From JBICHM01 sp043101835 (GTDB lineage Bacteria > Planctomycetota > Phycisphaerae > Phycisphaerales > UBA1924): a stretch of 7,104 nt of DNA. Below, piece after piece: positions 1 to 6,080 of the stretch. The notes beneath the pieces are model-generated. The model did not search any database and had not been told where the DNA came from. It saw only the letters and a program-made list of their open reading frames with translations. Positions within the stretch are counted from its first letter, which is position 1. Every line of letters begins with the position of its first letter. The stretch lies in the NCBI GenBank assembly GCA_043101835.1, contig JBICHM010000192.1:1-7104 (forward strand), given 5' to 3'. Made by a program: the position numbers and the translations under genes.

Positions 1-361
1 GTACGACATCGATCCTGCGCGCGTGTACGCCGTCGGCCACTCGCTGGGCGCGGTGGCAATCACCTCGTCGGGGCCGGAGATCGCGGATGACCTCGCCGCC
101 GCGGCGTGCCTCGCGGGGCCGGTCTTCATCGCGCCGCCGCCGGGGGCGCCGGCGCTGCTGCTCGTCGCGGCGGAACTCGATCCGATCGCCCCGCCGCGCC
201 GTCTGGCCCGCTATGTCGAAATGGGCACGCGCGCCGGGATCTCGGTCGAATACCGCGAACTCGCCGGGCAGGGGCACACGCTGATGGTCAACGAGGCGCT
301 GCCGCTGGCGATCGACTGGCTGCTCGAGCGCCGGCTCGGCCCCGTGCAGGCGGCGCCGTGA
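1..361 (+). CDS. alpha/beta hydrolase, C-terminal part (5' end outside window)
   Basis: This is the 3' portion of an alpha/beta-hydrolase-fold enzyme, probably a carboxylesterase or dienelactone-hydrolase-like protein. The reading frame is open from base 2, so the true start lies upstream; the GTG at 23 is an internal Val codon. Visible elements are the nucleophile elbow GHSLG with the catalytic Ser codon at 41-43, a strand followed by a likely acid residue in AAELDPIAPP, and a C-terminal GQGHTLM that would supply the catalytic His. The order Ser, Asp, His and their spacing fit the fold. The substrate cannot be told. The visible part shows no membrane segment, so it is presumably cytoplasmic. 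It ends with TGA, 17 nt before the oxidoreductase gene on the same strand, so the two may be co-transcribed. Confidence 0.85.
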   Translation, partial: YDIDPARVYAVGHSLGAVAITSSGPEIADDLAAAACLAGPVFIAPPPGAPALLLVAAELDPIAPPRRLARYVEMGTRAGISVEYRELAGQGHTLMVNEALPLAIDWLLERRLGPVQAAP

Positions 362-366
362 CCGGC

Positions 367-372
367 GACAAT
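367..372 (+). promoter_or_regulatory. putative -10 box (GACAAT) for a leaderless transcript
   Basis: GACAAT matches the TATAAT consensus at 4 of 6 positions and ends exactly 6 nt before the ATG at 379. A start site about 7 nt downstream would fall on the A of the ATG. No Shine-Dalgarno is present and no convincing -35 hexamer is visible, so this rests on position alone. Confidence 0.35.
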
Positions 373-378
373 CCCGCC

Positions 379-1596
379 ATGACTGACGCGGACGCCATCA
401 TCATCGGCGCGGGCGTCGCGGGGCTCGCCTGCGCCGTGCGCCTGCACGAGGCCGGCGTGCGCGTGCAGGTGCTCGAAGCATCCGACGGCGTCGGCGGGCG
501 CATCCGCAGCGATGTCGTGGACGGATTCACGCTCGATCGCGGCTTCCAGGTGCTGCTCGACGCGTACCCGGAGTCGCGCGACCTCCTCGACTGCGACGCC
601 CTCGACCTCCGCCCCTTCCGCGCCGGCGCCATGGTGCGCTTCGGCGGGAAGTGGCACGACCTCGCCGACCCGATGCGCGAGGGCTGGGGCGCAGCCGTCC
701 GCGGCGCCTTCAGCCCGATCGCCACTATCGCCGACGCATTCCGCGTGCTCTCGCTCCGCAAACGCGTCATGCGCACCAGCGCCGACGACCTGCTCGCCCA
801 GCCGACCGACCGACCCACGATCGAGCACCTGCGGGCGCTGGGCTTCAGCGAGCGGATCATCGAACGCTTCTTCCGCCCCTTCCTCGGCGGCATCTACCTC
901 GAGCGGGAGCTCGCGACGAGCAGCCGCTTCTTCGAGTTCGTCTTCAGGATGTTCAGCGAGGGGCGTGCGTGCGTGCCGGCGCGCGGGATGCAGGCGATCC
1001 CGGAGCAGCTCGCGGCGCGGTTGCCGGAGGGGATGGTGCGCCTCCGCACACCAGTCGAGTCGCTCGACGAACTCAGCGCAGGCACGGTTGTGATCGCCAC
1101 GGACTTCGCCGCTGAAGCGCGCCTGCTTAGACACGATTCGCCGACGAAATGGAACGCGACCTGCTGTCTCCACTACGCCATGGACGCCCCGCCGATTGAT
1201 CGGCCGACACTCCTGCTCGACAGCGAGGGGCGCGGGCCGATCAACAACGCCTGCGTCATTTCGAATGTCGCGCCCGGATATGCGCCGGCGGGCAAGGCGC
1301 TGCTCTCGGTGAGCGTCGTCGGCGACTCGCCGGACGATGAGCACATGCTGGAAGGGCGCGTCCGTGCGCAGCTCCGGGATTGGTTCGGCGAGCGCGCATC
1401 GGCGTGGCGCTGCCTCGGCTTTCGGCGCATCCGGCACGCGCTGCCGGCGCTGCCGGCCGGCGACGATGCCCGCCCCGGCGTTCGCGTGCGGGACGGGCTC
1501 TACCGCTGCGGCGACTGGCTCGAGACCCCGTCCACCAACGGCGCCCTCAAGAGCGGGCGGCTCGCGGCGGAGGCGGTCCTCGCCGACCGCGCCTGA
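379..1596 (+). CDS. FAD-dependent amine-oxidase-fold oxidoreductase
   Basis: A 405-residue flavoprotein of the NAD(P)/FAD-dependent amine oxidase superfamily, which includes protoporphyrinogen oxidase and phytoene desaturase. Residues 7-15 hold the dinucleotide-binding loop IIIGAGVAG. Glu33 at the end of the second strand would bind the ribose, and GVGGRI at 37-42 is the usual GGR motif. The C-terminal FAD signature CGDWLETPSTNGALKSGR spans 377-394. The middle segment FFRPFLGGIYLERELATSS is typical of an uncharacterised bacterial branch. No transmembrane helix is evident. I chose the ATG at 379 because GAGVAG then lies at the expected distance from the N-terminus; the same frame stays open upstream to 106, but there it overlaps the hydrolase gene. 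No Shine-Dalgarno precedes the start, but GACAAT ends 6 nt before it. The substrate is unknown; carotenoid or porphyrin chemistry would be a guess. Confidence 0.9.
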   Translation: MTDADAIIIGAGVAGLACAVRLHEAGVRVQVLEASDGVGGRIRSDVVDGFTLDRGFQVLLDAYPESRDLLDCDALDLRPFRAGAMVRFGGKWHDLADPMREGWGAAVRGAFSPIATIADAFRVLSLRKRVMRTSADDLLAQPTDRPTIEHLRALGFSERIIERFFRPFLGGIYLERELATSSRFFEFVFRMFSEGRACVPARGMQAIPEQLAARLPEGMVRLRTPVESLDELSAGTVVIATDFAAEARLLRHDSPTKWNATCCLHYAMDAPPIDRPTLLLDSEGRGPINNACVISNVAPGYAPAGKALLSVSVVGDSPDDEHMLEGRVRAQLRDWFGERASAWRCLGFRRIRHALPALPAGDDARPGVRVRDGLYRCGDWLETPSTNGALKSGRLAAEAVLADRA

Positions 1597-1604
1597 GCGG
1601 CGGG

Positions 1605-1610
1605 TACACT
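1605..1610 (+). promoter_or_regulatory. putative -10 box (TACACT) of the aldolase gene
   Basis: TACACT matches TATAAT at 4 of 6 positions and lies in the 57-base gap between the oxidoreductase and aldolase genes. A start near 1617 would put the 1615-1639 hairpin at the very 5' end of the transcript. The best -35 candidate, CCGACC at 1583-1588 with a 16-bp spacer, matches at only 3 of 6 positions. The aldolase could instead be read from upstream. Confidence 0.3.
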
Positions 1611-1614
1611 CCTG

Positions 1615-1639
1615 CCGGGCGGCGCTGGATGCCGCCCGG
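1615..1639 (+). promoter_or_regulatory. perfect 9-bp leader hairpin next to the aldolase ribosome binding site
   Basis: CCGGGCGGC (1615-1623) and GCCGCCCGG (1631-1639) are exact reverse complements around the 7-nt loop GCTGGAT. All but one of the nine pairs expected in the stem region are G-C-rich, so the RNA hairpin should be very stable. Its last two bases, GG at 1638-1639, are also the first two of the Shine-Dalgarno GGAGAGGG. No T-run follows, which argues against an intrinsic terminator. It may protect the mRNA 5' end or modulate translation. Confidence 0.6.
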
Positions 1640-1645
1640 AGAGGG
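1638..1645 (+). promoter_or_regulatory. ribosome binding site GGAGAGGG of the aldolase gene
   Basis: This purine-rich GGAGAGGG ends 8 nt before the ATG at 1654 and fixes that start. It is the clearest Shine-Dalgarno in the window and contrasts with the starts at 379 and 4450, which have none. Confidence 0.75.
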
Positions 1646-1653
1646 ATCCTGCC

Positions 1654-2712
<1,059 letters not shown>

Positions 2713-2713
2713 A

Positions 2714-2752
2714 GCTCCCTCTCCCCTTGGGGGAGCGGGCCGGGGTGAGGGG
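2714..2752. repeat. REP-like G/C-rich palindromic repeat with alternative stems
   Basis: The element starts two bases after the aldolase stop. CTCCCC (2721-2726) can pair with GGGGAG (2730-2735) across a 3-nt loop, and GCTCCC (2714-2719) can instead pair with GGGAGC (2731-2736). CCCTCTCCCC (2717-2726) can also pair with GGGGTGAGGG (2742-2751) with one mismatch. The arrangement resembles a CCCTCTCCC...GGGGTGAGGG repeat that I recall from many GC-rich genomes. Between convergent genes it may act as a terminator or mRNA stabiliser, although no T-run follows. Confidence 0.6.
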
Positions 2753-2763
2753 TTTCGATGGAG

Positions 2764-2780
2764 GGTGGGCTTTGCCCGCC
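2764..2780. terminator. hairpin in the convergent spacer, possible bidirectional terminator
   Basis: GGTGGGC (2764-2770) pairs with GCCCGCC (2774-2780) across the loop TTT, giving seven pairs of which one is a G-U wobble. It lies between the ends of the aldolase gene (plus) and the zinc-ribbon gene (minus). Position and stability suit a transcription stop for both, but neither side has a T-run, so a Rho-independent mechanism is not shown. Confidence 0.4.
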
Positions 2781-2804
2781 GTACGCGCGCCCTCTCGCGA
2801 TACG

Positions 2805-4205
2805 TCACGGTTGGCGGCGGCAGTTCGGCGAGTGTTGGAAATGCAGCGAGCCAAGCGAGACGAGCGGGGCGCTCCTGTCTTTCAGCCGCTGGAACAGTTC
2901 GACATAGCACACCGGAACGGTCACATCGATATCGAGGTAGCTGTCGCTTCGAATATCAAGCGGCGCAATCTCAGGATCGGCGTAGATCCGCAGGATCCAT
3001 GTCGACGACTCCACGCCAGGTGAGAACGCGGACTCGTCGAGCACCGTCGTGTAGTCGTTGGTGTGCCGATAGAGTCGCGTACGGAAACCGCCCCGTGCCG
3101 CCAGTATCTGATCTCGCGCCACACACACACCGTCGCGGATGAGATCGACCGTGAGCGGCAGCGTCGGGCCCTCGGCCCACTCTTCCTGCGTGCGCGCGCC
3201 CCACAGCGCGTCCAGTTGCATGTTCACGACCGAAGGGCCATTCGAGGGATAATCCTGACTGGTGTCGAGCAGGCGAACTGAGAAGCAGATATCTGTCGAG
3301 ATCTTCTGCGCGAATTGCGGGGCCGGCGTGGCTCGCATCGGGTGCGTGCCGACGGGCAGGATCGTCATGTCAGCGAGGAACTCGTTTCGCCACACTGCGG
3401 GCCGCTGCTGCCGCCAAGACCCGCTGACGAATCGCGGCGACGAGATCTCGACGGTTATCTTGAACGGCTCGCCCGGCGAAGGCACCCGGGCTTCGAAGCC
3501 CGCTTGATGACTGATCGAGGTGAGCGGCTGCCAGTCGCCCAGCCGCTCTCGCGTCTGCCCTGAGTTCGGCGTGAACTGCCCGAATGCGGTTGCGCCATCG
3601 GGCATGACGAATCTGATCTGCCTCCCAAGCGATTTCTGAAGCCACGGCGGTGGGTCGAGCTCGAACCGAGTCAGGGAGCCCGCAGCCGCGCTCTCGCGGT
3701 GCGCCAGCATGCTCTGCCAGCCATCCGGCAACGCGTTCATTTGGCGGCGAACCCAGATGGCGTCCAGGCGTGCCGATTCGGAGCGTGCGATGCGATAGTC
3801 GATCTCCATGATGATCGACCGTTTGTGCTTCCCGAACTCTCCGTCGAGCGGCCCCCATCGCACCAGCAGCTCTGTCGGGATCGCCGCAAGCCAGCCACGC
3901 TGCCGTACTTCAGGCATATGCGCCGCGATCCATCCGCCGAGCACGCCCGAGATAAGCGCGAGCAACGAGACGCACACAACGAGCACGCGTCTGCGTGTCC
4001 CGTGAAGCTCGCGAAGTCGCCGCGCCGTTCTTCCGCATTCCGGACATGTCGCCGGGAACGCTTCGACGCCTGTCATGTCGTACCAGCATGCGGGGCATCG
4101 TGGGCGCCCGCGCCTGCGGTTCCAGAAGATCGCTCGGGCGAGCGCGAAGAGCCCCAGACCAGCCAGCGCACCGGCCAACCACACGAAGATCGCTGTGGTC
4201 GTCAT
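2805..4205 (-). CDS. membrane-anchored zinc-ribbon protein with unknown C-terminal domain
   Basis: A 466-residue protein that I cannot assign to a function. From the N-terminus it shows a hydrophobic helix (about residues 5-27), a four-Cys zinc ribbon CPACWYDM...CPECGR with Cys37, Cys40, Cys54 and Cys57, a basic linker, a second hydrophobic helix (about 74-95), and about 370 further residues without obvious repeats or catalytic motifs. Two helices would put both termini on one side of the membrane and the ribbon on the other; the positive-inside rule favours the Arg-rich ribbon in the cytoplasm. The ATG at 4205 is chosen because the frame upstream, open to 4340, runs into a palindromic repeat. 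No clear Shine-Dalgarno supports that start. Two 60-base hand counts here (63% and 68% GC) are lower than two in the next gene (75% and 85%). It is transcribed divergently from the sialidase-like gene. Confidence 0.75.
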   Translation of the reverse strand: MTTTAIFVWLAGALAGLGLFALARAIFWNRRRGRPRCPACWYDMTGVEAFPATCPECGRTARRLRELHGTRRRVLVVCVSLLALISGVLGGWIAAHMPEVRQRGWLAAIPTELLVRWGPLDGEFGKHKRSIIMEIDYRIARSESARLDAIWVRRQMNALPDGWQSMLAHRESAAAGSLTRFELDPPPWLQKSLGRQIRFVMPDGATAFGQFTPNSGQTRERLGDWQPLTSISHQAGFEARVPSPGEPFKITVEISSPRFVSGSWRQQRPAVWRNEFLADMTILPVGTHPMRATPAPQFAQKISTDICFSVRLLDTSQDYPSNGPSVVNMQLDALWGARTQEEWAEGPTLPLTVDLIRDGVCVARDQILAARGGFRTRLYRHTNDYTTVLDESAFSPGVESSTWILRIYADPEIAPLDIRSDSYLDIDVTVPVCYVELFQRLKDRSAPLVSLGSLHFQHSPNCRRQP

Positions 4206-4260
4206 GCAATCCGGTACGCGGCGGAGCGTCCCCGGTTCCTCCAGATGCCGCCGCCGCGTG

Positions 4261-4425
4261 GGGGTTGGAACGCGAAGGGATGCGAAACGGAACTGAACGC
4301 AGAGGAAGACAGAGGAGCACAGAGGAGAGATTGTGACCACCCCTCAACTCCGTGTCCCTCTGTCTTCCTCCGCGTTCCAATCTTCCGACCTTCGCGTCTC
4401 TCCGCGCCCTTCGCGTTCGATCCCC
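4261..4425. repeat. long imperfect palindrome, copy A (divergent spacer)
   Basis: A 165-bp inverted repeat. The outer arms 4261-4279 and 4407-4425 match at 17 of 19 positions, including a perfect 12-bp GAACGCGAAGGG/CCCTTCGCGTTC. The inner arms 4295-4315 and 4357-4377 match at 20 of 21. A middle pair, GATGCGAA (4279-4286) and TTCGCGTC (4391-4398), fits with one G-U wobble. The central loop is 41 nt. It fills most of the 244-bp spacer between the zinc-ribbon and sialidase-like genes. It has no coding capacity of its own. A related copy lies at 5651-5801 in the same orientation. Confidence 0.8.
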
Positions 4426-4437
4426 GCTTCGCCCCGA

Positions 4438-4443
4438 TAGACT
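4438..4443 (+). promoter_or_regulatory. putative -10 box (TAGACT) for a leaderless transcript
   Basis: TAGACT matches TATAAT at 4 of 6 positions and fits TANNNT. It ends 6 nt before the ATG at 4450, the same spacing as the box at 367-372. A start site 7 nt downstream would be the A of the ATG. No Shine-Dalgarno is present. The -35 region would fall at the edge of palindrome A, where no good hexamer is seen. Confidence 0.4.
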
Positions 4444-4449
4444 CAAGCC

Positions 4450-5646
4450 ATGCGAACGGTGCTCTGCGTGATCCTGGCGATTGGCGCACCCGCATTCGCC
4501 GGCCCCGCCGACCCTCCCGCCGCGCCCGGCAGCTTGGCGCACCGGCCCGTCGCCGACGGGGGCGGCGCCCTGCTCACCTGGCTCGAGCCCGCCGGCGAAG
4601 ATCGCGCGATGGCCCTGCGCCTCAGCCGCTTCGATGGCGAGGCATGGACGGAACCCGTCACCGTGCGCACCGGCGACGACTTCTTCGCCAACTGGGCCGA
4701 CCTGCCCAGCGCGCACCGCGCGCCGGACGGGTCGCTCGTGGTCTCGTGGCTCCAGAAGTCCGGCCCGGGGACCTACGCCTACGACATCATGCTCGCGCGC
4801 AGCGCCGATGACGGCGCGACCTGGGAGACGCTCGGCGCCGCGCACCGCGACGGCACGCCCACCGAGCACGGCTTCGTGTCGATGCTCGATGATCCGAACG
4901 GCGTGCGCCTCGTCTGGCTCGACGGGCGCAACATGGCCCCCGGGGGCGGCGGGCACGACGCGCACGCCCACGGCGCCGGCGGCGACATGACCGTGCGCAC
5001 CAATGTGCTCACTGCCGACGGCTTCGCCGCGCCATCCGTGATGCTCGATCCGCGCACCTGCGAGTGCTGCGCCACCGACGCCGCGCTGACGAGCGCCGGC
5101 CCCGTCATCGTCTACCGCGATCGCAGCGAGACGGAGGTCCGCGACATCGCGATCGTGCGCCTCGTGGATGGCCAGTGGACGCCCCCCGCGCTCGTCGCGA
5201 GCGACGGCTGGCGCATCCCCGCCTGCCCGGTGAACGGCCCGGCGATCGATGCGGACGGCGATGATGTGGTCGTCGCGTGGTTCACCGGCGCCGGCGGCGG
5301 GCGCGTGCAGGCGGCCTTCAGCAGCGACGCCGGCGCGACCTTCGGCGCGCCGATCGTCATCGCGGAACCAAGGCCCGGGAAGACGCTCCAAGGGCGCGTC
5401 GATGTGGAGTTCCTCCGTAAGGACGCCGCGGTCGTCACCTTCATGGGCTCGAGCGGATCAATCTGGTTCCAGCATGTCGCCCCAAGCGGGCGCATCGGGC
5501 ACGGATCGAACTTCGCAACGACCGAACCAATCCGCGCCAGCGGCTTTCCGAAGATCGTCCCACTCGAAGGCGGACGGCTCCTCGCCACCTGGACCGAGGT
5601 GAAGGACCGCACGACGCGGGTGCGGGCGATGGTGGTGGAGCGGTAA
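4450..5646 (+). CDS. exported sialidase-like (BNR/Asp-box) beta-propeller protein
   Basis: A 398-residue secreted protein. Residues 1-17 form a short signal peptide ending AFA, with likely type I cleavage before Gly18; Cys6 does not sit in a lipobox. Two Asp-boxes are visible, SADDGATW (118-125) and SSDAGATF (291-298), with repeated beta-rich segments such as GALLTWLEP, GSLVVSWLQ, VRLVWLDG, VVVAWFTG and RLLATWTE that look like propeller blades. The mature protein has exactly four Cys: Cys204, Cys206 and Cys207 in TCECC, and Cys259 in ACPVNGP. GGGGHDAHAHGAGG (165-178) is a His-containing Gly-rich loop. I recall related uncharacterised sialidase-family proteins with similar Cys motifs. Sialidase activity is not shown; a binding or metal-linked role is equally possible. 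It acts outside the cytoplasm. The ATG is chosen because it leads straight into the signal peptide. Palindromes flank the gene on both sides. Confidence 0.85.
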   Translation: MRTVLCVILAIGAPAFAGPADPPAAPGSLAHRPVADGGGALLTWLEPAGEDRAMALRLSRFDGEAWTEPVTVRTGDDFFANWADLPSAHRAPDGSLVVSWLQKSGPGTYAYDIMLARSADDGATWETLGAAHRDGTPTEHGFVSMLDDPNGVRLVWLDGRNMAPGGGGHDAHAHGAGGDMTVRTNVLTADGFAAPSVMLDPRTCECCATDAALTSAGPVIVYRDRSETEVRDIAIVRLVDGQWTPPALVASDGWRIPACPVNGPAIDADGDDVVVAWFTGAGGGRVQAAFSSDAGATFGAPIVIAEPRPGKTLQGRVDVEFLRKDAAVVTFMGSSGSIWFQHVAPSGRIGHGSNFATTEPIRASGFPKIVPLEGGRLLATWTEVKDRTTRVRAMVVER

Positions 5647-5650
5647 GACG

Positions 5651-5801
5651 GAACGCGAAGATCGCGAAGAGACGCGAAGTCTGGAAGAGGTTGAACGCAG
5701 AGGAAGACGGAGGAAGACCGAGGGGGACCGGATCCGATTCCCAACTCTGTTTCCCTCTGTCTTCCTCTGCGTTCAGTCTGCTCTTCGCGCCCTTCGCGTT
5801 C
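5651..5801. repeat. long imperfect palindrome, copy B (convergent spacer)
   Basis: A 151-bp inverted repeat that starts four bases after the sialidase-like stop codon. Outer arms GAACGCGAAG (5651-5660) and CTTCGCGTTC (5792-5801) are exact complements. GCGAAGAG (5664-5671) and CTCTTCGC (5781-5788) also match exactly. Inner arms 5692-5713 and 5754-5775 match at 21 of 22 positions, the exception being a G-U wobble, around a 40-nt loop. The inner arm GAACGCAGAGGAAGAC is shared with copy A. Lying between convergent genes, its transcript would fold strongly in either direction, so it could end transcription for both. No T-run follows. Confidence 0.8.
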
Positions 5802-5813
5802 GCATCCCCGGCG

Positions 5814-6026
5814 TCACCGCTTCTCGCCCAGCCACCACGCCGGCTTGCTCTTGCCGGCATATGTCAGGCCCAGGTGCGTGACGCCGTAGTCGAGCACGCT
5901 GTCCGCGGCTTCCTCGGCGTCGTCGGTCAGCAGCACGCCGTCGATGTCCTCCGGGCTGATCGTCGCCTCGGGGATCATCGTGTTGCGGACGAAATCCACC
6001 AGCGGCTGCCAGTACTCGCGACCCAT
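5814..6026 (-). CDS. C-terminal LOG fragment downstream of the TAG
   Basis: This 70-codon stretch begins at the first ATG after the TAG (MGREYWQPLVDF) and ends WWLGEKR before TGA. It lies in the same frame as the upstream part and reads as the normal C-terminus of a LOG protein, with SPEDIDGVLLTDDAEEA. No Shine-Dalgarno is seen at the ATG and the fragment lacks the active site, so it is unlikely to be an independent gene. It matters as evidence that the frame downstream of the TAG is still intact. Confidence 0.4.
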   Translation of the reverse strand: MGREYWQPLVDFVRNTMIPEATISPEDIDGVLLTDDAEEAADSVLDYGVTHLGLTYAGKSKPAWWLGEKR

Positions 6027-6077
6027 CAGGACCAGCGGGAAGCGGTGGATCTTGCCGGTCTGGATGAGTGTGGCGGT

Positions 6078-6080
6078 CTA
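6078..6080 (-). other. in-frame TAG codon replacing an expected Glu codon
   Basis: On the minus strand the codon following GATGAGATCTTC is TAG, where family members normally carry Glu. It is the only TAG at or within a gene in this window: the six complete termini of the other loci and the end of the LOG frame itself use TGA six times and TAA once. Confidence 0.85.

Noticed and set aside
1615..1639. Hairpin as an intrinsic terminator of the oxidoreductase gene
   Set aside because: The stem is followed by GGAGAGGGATCC, the aldolase ribosome binding site, not by a T-run.
3118..3131. Short CA dinucleotide run (microsatellite-like)
   Set aside because: Only about six units, and it encodes ordinary residues (DGVCVARD) of the zinc-ribbon protein. 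There is no sign of phase-variation design.
4261..4425. Palindrome A considered as part of a CRISPR array or a small RNA gene
   Set aside because: There are no regularly spaced direct repeats with unique spacers and no cas gene. The inverted-arm design with one loop, repeated once 1.4 kb away, fits a dispersed palindromic repeat better.
3910..5391. A 493-codon open frame on the minus strand across the sialidase-like gene and palindrome A
   Set aside because: It is antisense to a gene with a signal peptide and Asp-boxes, crosses a repeat, and shows no motif of its own.
4261..5801. Sialidase-like gene plus flanking palindromes as a transposon
   Set aside because: No transposase or target-site duplication is seen, and the two palindromes are direct copies rather than terminal inverted repeats of one element. 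Kept only as a cassette hypothesis.
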